Shown here piece after piece: positions 56,905-64,000 of a stretch of DNA of 64,000 nt; position 1 is the first letter of the stretch; the number at the start of each line of letters is the position of its first letter. The notes below the pieces were generated by a model. That model made no database searches. It had not been told where the DNA came from and worked only from the letters and a program-made list of their open reading frames with translations. The position numbers were made by a program, and so were the translations under genes. Source of the DNA: Methanoculleus sp. UBA374 (GTDB taxonomy: Archaea > Halobacteriota > Methanomicrobia > Methanomicrobiales > Methanoculleaceae); assembly GCA_002508705.1 (NCBI GenBank), contig DAYL01000032.1, forward strand, positions 35,548 to 99,547, in the 5' to 3' direction.

Positions 56905-57519
56905 ATGTCCTCCCTTGAAGAGTTGATCACGAAGGCAAAGGCGCTCCAGGCAGACGGGCACACCCCCGGCCAGATCTCCGATGAACTGGGCGTCTCAATG
57001 GAGACAGTCACCTGGCTGCTCACCCAGCAAAAAGGCATGGAGGCCCCAAAAGACGTCCATATCGACTGGACGGCAGTCGGGAGCCACGGGATGCTCCTCT
57101 CCGATATGGCAATGATGATGCTCAGGCGCTTCTTCTACTTCGGAGAGGGGGAAGCCGTCCGTCCTCCGGGAGAACTCCCGGAGACGATCGTCGGTGTCGC
57201 GCTCTCGGGCGTCCCGCTCGCGACCCTCATCGCCGCAGAGGAGGGGCTGCGACTCGCGGTCTACCTCCCGGCAAAGCACAGCCGGAGCGAGACGCCCACC
57301 GGGTCCCTCTCGGGCACCTTCTCCACGATCACCGGGCAGCGTTGCATCATCGTCGACGATGTCGTCACGACCGGGGCGACGCTTGCGGAAGCGATAGGGT
57401 TCCTCCGGCAGCACGGGGCCATGCCGGTGGCGGTCTGGTCACTCTTCGACAAGCGGGGCGTCCGGGAGATCGACGGCGTCCCGGTCCAGTCACTCTTTAC
57501 GATATCGCGGCTCGGGTGA
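56905..57519 (+). CDS. gfcR: PRTase-like transcription regulator GfcR type
   Basis: Protein of 204 residues. Residues 1-45 are a helix-turn-helix (H-T-P-G-Q-I-S-D-E-L-G-V-S); residues 60-204 are an orotate-phosphoribosyltransferase-like domain with the PRPP loop I-V-D-D-V-V-T-T-G-A-T near 148. This fusion is known as an archaeal regulator (GfcR in haloarchaea) that senses a phosphorylated sugar. CTTAAATAG at 56873-56881, within the end of nob1, may serve as its own promoter. Confidence 0.85.
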   Translation: MSSLEELITKAKALQADGHTPGQISDELGVSMETVTWLLTQQKGMEAPKDVHIDWTAVGSHGMLLSDMAMMMLRRFFYFGEGEAVRPPGELPETIVGVALSGVPLATLIAAEEGLRLAVYLPAKHSRSETPTGSLSGTFSTITGQRCIIVDDVVTTGATLAEAIGFLRQHGAMPVAVWSLFDKRGVREIDGVPVQSLFTISRLG

Positions 57520-57618
57520 CCGCACCATCACGGCCGACGGGCGCGGAGCGCCAGCCGATGGGCGATCCACCCATACCGATAGGCCCGGGCACCCGGGGAG
57601 GACCGGGGTCTATCGACG

Positions 57619-57629
57619 AATATATATAG
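57619..57629 (+). promoter_or_regulatory. TATA box of thermosome gene
   Basis: AATATATATAG at 57619-57629, about 45 bases before the ATG; AAAGGAGG at 57654-57661 is a strong ribosome site. Confidence 0.65.
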
Positions 57630-57669
57630 AACCTCTGAACAAACCTAACGAACAAAGGAGGATTATACA

Positions 57670-59271
57670 ATGCTTGCTGGACAGCCCATCGTTATTTTGC
57701 GGGACAACGTTGAACGTACGCGCGGATTTGAGGCGCAGCGCTCGAATATCATGGCCGCAAAGGCAATTGCGGCCGCCGTTCGGACGACGCTCGGTCCCCG
57801 GGGAATGGACAAGATGCTGGTCAGCTCCAGCGGTGATGTGGTGATCACGAACGACGGGGCAACCATCCTGCACGAGATGTCCGTGCAGCACCCCGGCGGC
57901 AAGCTGGTCGTGGAGGTTGCCGAGACCCAGGACGACGAGGTCGGCGACGGCACCACGACCGCGACCGTGCTCGTCGGATCGCTGATGGAGGAGGCGGAAG
58001 ATCTGCTCGCCCAGGAGGTTCACCCCACAATCATCGCGCAGGGTTACCGGCTCGGCATGGAACAGGCCCTCTCGATCCTCGACGAACTGGCCATCACGGT
58101 CGGGTTCGACGACCGCGAGAATCTCCTCAAACTCGCCGACACCGCCATGACCGGCAAGTCCATCGAAGCGGCCAAGGAGAAGATCTCCGGCATCGTGGTG
58201 GACGCGGTGCGGCAGGTCGCCGTCAGGAACGACGACGGCACCTACTCCGTGGACGAGGACGACGTCAAGATCAAGAAGCAGGTCGGCGACACGATGCGCG
58301 ACGCTAAGTTGATCCGGGGCGTCGTCATCGACAAGAAGCGTGTCTTTGAGCAGATGCCTGATGCGGTCACGGACGTTAAAGTGGCCCTGCTCGCCCAGCC
58401 GCTCGAGGTCACGAAGACTCAGGTGAAGTCGAAGATCAAGATCACTACTTCCGACCAGATGAAGGCGTTTACCGAGCAGGAACGCGAGTCACTCCGGAAA
58501 CTCGCCGAGCAGGTCGTTGCCTCCGGCGCAAACGTCGTTCTCTGCCAGAAAGGGATCGCCGACGCGGTGCAGTATTACCTCGCGAAGCACGGCGTCTACG
58601 CCATCGAAGACGTGAAGGAAGAGGATATGAAGTTTGCCGCGAAAGCGCTCTGCGGCACTATCGTGAACAAGCCCGACGAACTCACCGCGGCGACGCTCGG
58701 CCACGCGGAAGCAGCCGAGGAAGTCCCCGACGCCGATCTCACCGTCATCTCCGGCTGCGAGAACCCGAAAGCCGTCACGATCCTTCTGCGGGGCACCTCC
58801 CAACTCCTGGTGGACGAACTCGAGCGGGCGGTCTACGATGCAGCCAGGGTCGTTCAGGACGCCATCGAGGACAGCAAATTCCTCGTCGGCGGCGGCTCGG
58901 TGGAGACCGAACTCCAGATACGCCTCCGCGACTACGCCGCAACCGTCGGCGGCCGGGTCCAGCTCGCCATCGAGGCGTTTGCAAATTCTTTCGAGGTCAT
59001 TCCGAGGACGCTTGCGGAGAACTCCGGGTTCGACACGATCGACAAGGTCGTCGCCCTGAGGAAGGCCCACGCCGACGGCGCGAAGCACACCGGGCTCAAC
59101 GTCTATACCGGCGAGGTTATGGATATGCGGGAGGCCGGCGTCATCGAGCCCCTGCGGGTGAAGACCCAGGCGATCAAGAGCGCGACCGAGACGGCCATGC
59201 TCCTCGTCCGCGTCGACGATATGATGGTTACCCAGTCCGGAAAAAAGGCGGGCGCAGCGGGCGCACAGTAA
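57670..59271 (+). CDS. thsA: Thermosome subunit (group II chaperonin)
   Basis: Protein of 533 residues forming the two-ring folding chamber. Landmarks: [12 protein letters not shown] near 37, the ATP-binding G-D-G-T-T-T-A-T-V near 96, and G-G-G-S-V-E-T-E near 402. It ends with a short alanine/glycine tail. The 5' end has a strong promoter and ribosome site, in line with high expression. Confidence 0.96.
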   Translation: MLAGQPIVILRDNVERTRGFEAQRSNIMAAKAIAAAVRTTLGPRGMDKMLVSSSGDVVITNDGATILHEMSVQHPGGKLVVEVAETQDDEVGDGTTTATVLVGSLMEEAEDLLAQEVHPTIIAQGYRLGMEQALSILDELAITVGFDDRENLLKLADTAMTGKSIEAAKEKISGIVVDAVRQVAVRNDDGTYSVDEDDVKIKKQVGDTMRDAKLIRGVVIDKKRVFEQMPDAVTDVKVALLAQPLEVTKTQVKSKIKITTSDQMKAFTEQERESLRKLAEQVVASGANVVLCQKGIADAVQYYLAKHGVYAIEDVKEEDMKFAAKALCGTIVNKPDELTAATLGHAEAAEEVPDADLTVISGCENPKAVTILLRGTSQLLVDELERAVYDAARVVQDAIEDSKFLVGGGSVETELQIRLRDYAATVGGRVQLAIEAFANSFEVIPRTLAENSGFDTIDKVVALRKAHADGAKHTGLNVYTGEVMDMREAGVIEPLRVKTQAIKSATETAMLLVRVDDMMVTQSGKKAGAAGAQ

Positions 59272-59287
59272 GTTGACCGCATGAGGA

Positions 59288-59336
59288 GGCCGGCACTTTC
59301 CGGCCCTTCTTCTTCGATCCTTTTTATTCTGCGGCA
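59288..59336 (+). terminator. Terminator after thermosome gene
   Basis: Hairpin GGCCGG-cacttt-CCGGCC at 59288-59305 followed by a pyrimidine tract and T5 at about 59321-59325. Confidence 0.65.
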
Positions 59337-59424
59337 GGCTTCCTTCCGTGATAGAGGTGAGCCCCGCGAGGCTATCGCGATACCATTATAGCCGAAGAGC
59401 CCAAATACTGTAGGCTGATTCTGT

Positions 59425-59509
59425 GCCGAGGTAGTCTAGTCCGGGAAGGCGGTGGCCTCGAAAGCCACTGGTGTTCGGCACCTCGGGAGTTCAAATCTCC
59501 CCCTCGGCG
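59425..59509 (+). tRNA. tRNA-Ser (anticodon CGA)
   Basis: Acceptor stem GCCGAGG/CCTCGGC, anticodon stem GTGGC/GCCAC enclosing CTCGAAA with anticodon CGA, a long variable arm (GGTGTTCGGCACC) as required for serine, and T arm GGGAG-TTCAAAT-CTCCC. Discriminator G; CCA not encoded. Confidence 0.95.
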
Positions 59510-59823
59510 TCCATTTTTGATGGTTTGACCTGGAAATTTCACCGCTATCCGATCCTTGCTCTATGTCCGGCCAATCTGGAGCCGGTTACTGCCGTCCCGG
59601 GTTAGCCACGTCGCTTGCCGTTGCTTGCGTCCGCAGTAAAAGGAAGGAGGGGAGCCTTTCACAGACAGGCCACCGGGTGAACCGTGCCGGCGCTCGCGCG
59701 ATCTCCCACACACCGGCCCCCGCAGGTGACCCCGGGAAAGGGGAACTGTCGGACCATGGCCCGGGGCGAAGTCGCGGAAGGTCCGGGGTTTCCTCCGACG
59801 GTGAGTGGACACCCGTCAACTGC
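59510..59823. other. Intergenic region after tRNA-Ser
   Basis: A T5 run at 59514-59518 directly follows the tRNA and can end its transcript. The rest has only unconvincing open frames. Confidence 0.45.
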
Positions 59824-60309
59824 TCACGGAGCGGTTCCCGCGGACCACGTCATCCGGATGGGTTCCATGGAGGAGGTATCGAAGAGTGGGACGGCGCTCA
59901 TCTGCAGTATCGGGGTCTCGATCCCGCAACCCTTCTCACTGTTGCAGTGCTCGCACATCGTCTGGTAATTCTCAAGGGAGGAGGGGCCGCCTTTGCACTT
60001 CGGGACGATATGGTCCTTCGTGAACATTACCTCTCTCCCGTTTTTGATCCCGTAAAGGTTCAGGCGATACTCGTCAGCCTCGCAGAACCGCTCCAGAGCG
60101 AAGTACCGGGCTTTGAGTCCGCAACAAATACAGACTGTCCCCGAATACAGGAAGCAGCGCATCCGATCGGAAGCCATGTTGACGAGGACGCCCTCGAATC
60201 GAACATGGTGCCGGTTCCCGACTCGCTCCGAGAGGTCGGAGACGAAGGGCATGACGGCATCGACCGGATACGTGCCGAGCCGATCCCTTACGCGACACGG
60301 TTTTTTCAC
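59824..60309 (-). CDS. HNH endonuclease-like protein
   Basis: Protein of about 161 residues with a C-terminal HNH nuclease: D-H-I-V-P-K-C-K-G-G, then S-L-E-N-Y-Q-T-M-C-E-H-C-N-S-E-K-G. A further C-x-C-C pair precedes it (T-V-C-I-C-C-G-L), so a zinc-supported fold is likely. The GTG at 60309 is chosen because the sequence before it (to an ATG at 60531) is low-complexity and arginine/glycine-rich; an ATG at 60258 is another option. It sits between tRNA-Ser and the RNase H gene, with no mobile element visible around it. Confidence 0.6.
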   Translation of the reverse strand: MKKPCRVRDRLGTYPVDAVMPFVSDLSERVGNRHHVRFEGVLVNMASDRMRCFLYSGTVCICCGLKARYFALERFCEADEYRLNLYGIKNGREVMFTKDHIVPKCKGGPSSLENYQTMCEHCNSEKGCGIETPILQMSAVPLFDTSSMEPIRMTWSAGTAP

Positions 60310-60552
60310 TCTCCGGGCACGGGCCGTAGTAGCCGGTCTCCCCGAATGCCGTGAACCTCTTCCCGGGGTTGGTCCGGTTCGGCTATGGACATCCCGTGGC
60401 GGGAGGCCCGCCTTCGCAAAGCCGGAAGCGACGAAACGCGATGATGAATGCCCGGGTTTCACAACGGTCCATGTACCGTCCCGATTTTCCAACGGTGCAT
60501 TCATTCCTTTGCATATACCCTTCTTACGCACCGTAGCGCCCCGCCTGCCGTA

Positions 60553-60993
60553 TCATTGCCATGGTGTGCCCGTCAGAACTCTATCAAGGGTCTGGTTGCA
60601 GAGTCGGTCGGCAATCTGTACGCCGGGTTCCGTCCGTCGGACGTGGCAGAAACGAACTCTCTCATGCCCTATCTGCTGCACCAGGTCGGCAATGAGCTCA
60701 CGAAGCCGCAGATGAGTACGGCACGTACACACGCTTTCGCCGGTGATCTGCCGGATAGCCACCTGACTATCGCTGTAAAGGGCAACGTTCTTCCTGGGGT
60801 CGTGTTCCGCCAGGGAGCGAAGCGCGTGGATGATGCCCCAGTACTCGGCCTCGTTGTTCGTTGCGACGCCGATGTAGCCGGAATCCTGCATCACCCGTGA
60901 GAATGCGTCAAAAGAGTCGAATCTGACATACGCCCACGCGGAGTCGCCCGGGTTGCCTCGGCAAGCCCCGTCGGTGTAGATCCGCGAGTACAT
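60553..60993 (-). CDS. rnhA: Ribonuclease HI-like protein
   Basis: Protein of 146 residues with the RNase H active-site acids: Y-T-D-G near residue 8, N-N-E-A-E-Y near 48, Y-S-D-S-Q near 74, and a late aspartate in I-A-D-R. It would remove RNA from RNA-DNA hybrids. Direct repeats with TATA-like sequence lie immediately upstream. Confidence 0.85.
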   Translation of the reverse strand: MYSRIYTDGACRGNPGDSAWAYVRFDSFDAFSRVMQDSGYIGVATNNEAEYWGIIHALRSLAEHDPRKNVALYSDSQVAIRQITGESVCTCRTHLRLRELIADLVQQIGHERVRFCHVRRTEPGVQIADRLCNQTLDRVLTGTPWQ

Positions 60994-60994
60994 A

Positions 60995-61029
60995 CAAAAC
61001 TATAGTACGGCCTTCAAAACTATATAGTT
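60995..61029 (-). promoter_or_regulatory. Repeated TATA-like promoter of RNase H gene
   Basis: CAAAACTATA occurs at 60995-61004 and 61015-61024, a 20-base spacing. On the minus strand these give TATAGTTTTG twice, the farther copy (about 25-30 bases from the ATG at 60993) in TATA position. Confidence 0.45.
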
Positions 61030-61316
61030 ATCCGCCCCCGGTATGCCGTCCATGGCGGTGCGGTGTGGAGAGGGGTGAACGGGACTACCGCTTCGCTGCA
61101 GCGGCAATGAACCGGGAGAGCCCCAGGACTCGACTGATCATCCGTGGCCACTTTGCGAATCTTGGGTCTACCCTGTCGGCGCGCCGTAGCGCGGTGCGGA
61201 TGCAGAAGACGCTCCGAAAAGCAGGGGCAACGATGACGATGCCGCCCCGGCTCCATAGCGTGGTGCCGGACGACGGGTGTTTTATTGGAGTACGATCCAA
61301 ACAGATAACGGCAGAT
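61030..61316. other. Divergent region between rnhA and thiM
   Basis: No gene supported. GTTTTATTGG at 61278-61287 lies about 30-35 bases before the thiM start and may be its TATA box. No TPP riboswitch consensus was found by eye. Confidence 0.4.
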
Positions 61317-62147
61317 ATGATGAAGAAATCCCCGGCAACATTCATGGACGGCACGGTCCCCGCCGGTCTCCTCGCCTCCGTGCGGGAGCGGCGGCCGCTG
61401 GTGCACCACATCACGAACAGCGTCACGATCAACGACTGTGCGAACATCACGATCTGCACCGGGGCCGCCCCGGTGATGGCCGAAGCCCCCGAGGAGGTCG
61501 CCGAGATGGTCGCCGCCGCCGGCGCTCTCGTCCTCAACATCGGGACGCTCTCCGCCGTGCAGGTGGAGGCGATGCTCATCGCCGGCCGCCGGGCGAACGA
61601 ACTCGGCATCCCGGTCGTCGTCGACCCGGTCGGTGCGGGGGCAACGACGTTCCGGACCGGGACCGTGCAGCGTCTCCTCGAGGCCCTCGACGTCGCCGTC
61701 CTGAAGGGGAACGCCGGGGAGATCGGTGTCCTTGCCGGGACCGGCGGGAGCGTCCGGGGGGTCGATTCCGGCGGGGTTGCAGGCGACCCCGTCGAGACGG
61801 CGCGGGAGTGCGCCCGGGTCACCGGGACCGTGGTGGCGATGACCGGAGAGGTCGATATCGTCGTCGATGGAAAACGGGCATACCTGGTCAGAAACGGCGA
61901 CCCGGCGATGGACCGCCTCTCCGGGACGGGGTGCATGGCCGCATCGATGGTCGGGGCGTTCGCCGCGGTCGCCGACGATTACGCGGTCTCGTCGGCGGCG
62001 GCGCTTGCAGCCTTCGGCCGGGCCGGGGAGCGGGCCGCTATGGCAGGAGCGCGCGGCCCCTACTCGTTCCGGACGGCGCTCTTCGATGAACTCGCCGGGC
62101 TTGAGCCCCGGGACCTCGCGGAGCACGCGCGGATCGAGGAGTTGTGA
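61317..62147 (+). CDS. thiM: Hydroxyethylthiazole kinase
   Basis: Protein of 276 residues that phosphorylates the thiazole precursor of thiamine. Landmarks: V-H-H-I-T-N-S-V-T near residue 29, V-V-D-P-V-G-A-G-A-T near 103, L-K-G-N-A-G-E near 130 and G-T-G-C-M near 203 (anion-binding loop). Start at 61317, just after a TATA-like box; upstream in-frame sequence is not family-like. Overlaps thiE. Confidence 0.92.
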   Translation: MMKKSPATFMDGTVPAGLLASVRERRPLVHHITNSVTINDCANITICTGAAPVMAEAPEEVAEMVAAAGALVLNIGTLSAVQVEAMLIAGRRANELGIPVVVDPVGAGATTFRTGTVQRLLEALDVAVLKGNAGEIGVLAGTGGSVRGVDSGGVAGDPVETARECARVTGTVVAMTGEVDIVVDGKRAYLVRNGDPAMDRLSGTGCMAASMVGAFAAVADDYAVSSAAALAAFGRAGERAAMAGARGPYSFRTALFDELAGLEPRDLAEHARIEEL

Positions 62148-62782
62148 TGGCGTATGACCTCTACGTGATCACCGACGAGGAGATCGGGCGCGGCCTCTCC
62201 CACGCGGAGATCGCCCGCCGCGCCGTCGCCGGCGGCGCTGACGTGGTCCAGCTCCGCGAGAAGAGGCTCTCCGGCCGGTCTTTCTTCAATGCGGCGGTCG
62301 CCGTCCGCGAGGTAACCCGGGAGGCAGGAGCGCTCTTCATCGTGAACGACCGTCTGGACGTGGCCCTCGCGGCCGGCGCCGACGGGGTCCACCTCGGCGC
62401 AACCGACCTCCCCATAGAGCAGGCCCGGCGTCTCGCCCCGCCGGGGTTCATCGTCGGGGCATCGGTCGGGTCCGTCGCCACGGCGGTCCTGGCCGCGGAG
62501 GAGGGGGCCGACTACGTGGCGCTCAGCCCGACGTTTTCGACCACGTCGAAGGACGATGCGGGGCCAGGCCACGGGCTCGCCACCCTCTCGGCGGTCCGTT
62601 CCGCGGTCTCTCTCCCGCTCGTCGCCATCGGCGGGATCACCGCGGGGAACGTCGCCGACGTCATCGCCGCCGGGGCGGACGGGGTCGCGGTCATCTCAGC
62701 GGTCGTCGGGCAGGACGATGTCACCGCCGCCGCACGGGACCTCCGGAGCCGGATCGCCGCCGCAAAGGCGAGAAGCCGCTAA
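62147..62782 (+). CDS. thiE: Thiamine-phosphate synthase
   Basis: TIM-barrel enzyme of 211 residues joining thiazole phosphate with pyrimidine pyrophosphate. V-Q-L-R-E-K near 35, V-N-D-R-L-D-V-A near 66, G-V-H-L-G near 83, L-S-P-T-F-S-T-T-S-K near 128 and A-I-G-G-I near 164 are typical. GAGGAG five bases before the ATG at 62147 selects it over the GTG at 62144. Confidence 0.93.
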   Translation: MAYDLYVITDEEIGRGLSHAEIARRAVAGGADVVQLREKRLSGRSFFNAAVAVREVTREAGALFIVNDRLDVALAAGADGVHLGATDLPIEQARRLAPPGFIVGASVGSVATAVLAAEEGADYVALSPTFSTTSKDDAGPGHGLATLSAVRSAVSLPLVAIGGITAGNVADVIAAGADGVAVISAVVGQDDVTAAARDLRSRIAAAKARSR

Positions 62783-63005
62783 CTCTTTCTTTAGGAGTTC
62801 CGGAGAGGGGGGACGGCAACGGAGGCTTCCGGTGGAGATCAACGCCCGGACATCGGCCGCCATCCCGGGTCTGCTTCCCATTTCCGATAAAACCGCCCGA
62901 CAGGTCCTCCGGAGGAGAGGCATGGGTTCATACAGCCGGCGATACCATTCCCCGCGGTCCTGCCCGAACACAAACCCTCTTTGTCCCGCCCGGAGAGTGG
63001 TACGC

Positions 63006-63488
63006 ATGACAGAGATCGTATTCAACCCCATCGGCACCGTCCATTCCCCCTTCCAGGACCCGCGCGACATGCCGATCCAGCCCATCGGCGCCCGGGGCGT
63101 CCGGGGCAGGATCGAACTCGACCCGGCCTACACCGCCGGATTAAAGGACCTCGAAGGGTTCTCCCGCGTCATCCTCCTCTACCACCTCCACCGCTCGAAG
63201 GGGTACGCACTCGAGGTCGTGCCGTTTCTCGATAAAACGCCCCACGGCATATTTGCAACCCGGGCGCCCCGCCGCCCGAACGCTATCGGGCTTTCCGTCC
63301 TCAAACTTGTCCGTGTCGACGGCGCAACGCTTACCGTCGAGGATGTGGATATTCTGGACGGCACCCCGGTCATCGACATCAAGCCCTACGTCCCGGCGTT
63401 CGACGCCTATCCCGACGAACGTGCCGGGTGGCTTGCCGCGACATGTGAGACCGCACGCACCATGCGGTCGGACGACCGGTTCTGTTAA
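63006..63488 (+). CDS. trmO: tRNA (N6-threonylcarbamoyladenosine37-N6)-methyltransferase TrmO-like
   Basis: Protein of 160 residues of the TsaA/TrmO family, which methylates t6A at position 37 of some tRNAs using S-adenosylmethionine. Typical residues: P-I-G-T-V-H-S-P near 8, G-F-S-R-V-I-L-L-Y-H-L near 51 and R-A-P-R-R-P-N-A-I-G-L-S near 85. Start at 63006; the preceding 220 bases contain no gene. Confidence 0.87.
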   Translation: MTEIVFNPIGTVHSPFQDPRDMPIQPIGARGVRGRIELDPAYTAGLKDLEGFSRVILLYHLHRSKGYALEVVPFLDKTPHGIFATRAPRRPNAIGLSVLKLVRVDGATLTVEDVDILDGTPVIDIKPYVPAFDAYPDERAGWLAATCETARTMRSDDRFC

Positions 63489-63545
63489 TGGGAAAGAGAT
63501 CGGGTAAACCAAAAAACATTAACATTAGACTTAGGTAAATTGCAG

Positions 63546-63556
63546 TACTTTAATAC
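63546..63556 (+). promoter_or_regulatory. TATA-like box before binding-lipoprotein gene
   Basis: TACTTTAATAC at about 63546-63556, some 28-38 bases before the ATG at 63584. Confidence 0.4.
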
Positions 63557-63583
63557 AGCCGAAATGGATATTAAATGCTATCC

Positions 63584-64000
63584 ATGACAGGAAAAGCCGT
63601 CACACTGATAGCCATCGTTATCCTCGTCGTCTTTCTCTGTACGGCGGGATGCACCACCCAGCCGTCGGCCACGGTCACCACCGACGACAACACCAACATC
63701 ACGCTGCTCGTCTACTCCGGCGCAGGCCTCAAGAAGGCGATGACCGAGATCGGAGAGGTGTTCACCGAGAACTACGGTATCGGTGTCGATTACACCTTCG
63801 CCGGATCGGGCACGCTCATCACCCAGATGGACCTCTCCCGAAAGGGCGACGTCTTCATTCCGGGCGGGACACCCGATTACCGGATCGCACAGGAGAAAGA
63901 CCTTGTCGAAGAGCCCGGGTACGTCGCCTACCATGTCCCGGTGATCGCCGTCCAGAAGGGGAACCCCCACAACATCACGTCGGTGAACGACTTTGCCCGG
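63584..64000 (+). CDS. Molybdate/tungstate-type ABC transporter binding lipoprotein (3' end outside window)
   Basis: N-terminal 139 residues of a secreted binding protein. A lipoprotein signal peptide ends in T-A-G-C with the cysteine near residue 23; then a mature domain with L-L-V-Y-S-G-A-G-L-K-K-A, F-A-G-S-G-T-L and G-D-V-F-I-P-G-G, as in ModA/WtpA-type proteins. Such a transporter would supply metal for formylmethanofuran dehydrogenase. An ATG at 63575, three codons upstream, is an alternative start. The gene continues beyond the window. Confidence 0.8.
   Translation, partial: MTGKAVTLIAIVILVVFLCTAGCTTQPSATVTTDDNTNITLLVYSGAGLKKAMTEIGEVFTENYGIGVDYTFAGSGTLITQMDLSRKGDVFIPGGTPDYRIAQEKDLVEEPGYVAYHVPVIAVQKGNPHNITSVNDFAR

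Noticed and set aside
61025-61316. TPP riboswitch before thiM
   Set aside because: No conserved riboswitch core was found by eye and the transcript leader predicted from the TATA box is too short.

Overview
The window comes from a high-GC euryarchaeal methanogen, most likely a member of Methanomicrobiales close to Methanoculleus. Direct support is archaeal: split RNA polymerase genes (rpoB2/rpoB1, rpoA1/rpoA2), a complete A-type ATP synthase operon in the order H-I-K-E-C-F-A-B-D, a thermosome, Nob1, RtcA, LonB, archaeal CCA-adding enzyme, TATA-type promoters and T-run terminators. The genus is inferred from overall resemblance; no database search was possible.

Layout. 1-6.8 kb: eleven archaeal type IV pilin-like genes on the plus strand, mostly overlapping stop-to-start. 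They fall into four sequence types that recur in fixed order, A-B-C-D, A-B, then (after a terminator and a new promoter) A-B-C-D; the first A gene is cut by the window edge. 7-10 kb: an HTH-PAS regulator, then a MarR-type regulator and a Zn/Cd-type P1B ATPase with repeated operator-like sites. 10.4-12.3 kb: cca and thpR. 12.5-18.9 kb: a redoxin gene overlapping an anaerobic ribonucleotide reductase gene that carries two inteins and lacks the usual C-terminal zinc/glycyl-radical domain, then a DUF1786 gene. 18.9-20.1 kb: a secreted protein of unknown function. 20.3-28.5 kb: rpoH-rpoB2-rpoB1-rpoA1-rpoA2-rpl30e-nusA, with tRNA-Lys upstream. 28.9-32.8 kb: PsiE-like protein, a roadblock/response-regulator pair, a MinD-like ATPase with a small membrane partner, tRNA-Pro and a DUF89 phosphatase. 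33.3-43.6 kb: pgk, the ATP synthase operon, an unknown gene and a 50-residue zinc ribbon gene. 43.7-47.2 kb: a secretion ATPase and a TadC/FlaJ-like membrane protein whose last helix is out of frame. 47.7-49.2 kb: two KaiC-like ATPases, the first with a degenerate P-loop. 49.7-54.5 kb: lonB-tldD-tldE-bofA-like proteolysis operon. 54.6-57.5 kb: prs-rtcA-nob1-gfcR. 57.7-59.3 kb: thermosome. 59.4-61 kb: tRNA-Ser, an HNH nuclease and RNase HI. 61.3-62.8 kb: thiM-thiE. 63-64 kb: trmO and the start of a molybdate/tungstate-type binding lipoprotein.

How the parts relate. The pilin array and the secretion ATPase/TadC pair are components of one kind of machine (type IV pilus-like assembly), although they sit about 37 kb apart. 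The ATP synthase, RNA polymerase and thermosome operons are ordinary housekeeping blocks. The most unusual items are the modular pilin array, the two-intein reductase without a visible glycyl radical site, the frameshifted tadC-like gene, the compact proteolytic operon ending in a BofA-like membrane protein, and a hairpin-rich non-coding stretch near 49.5 kb.
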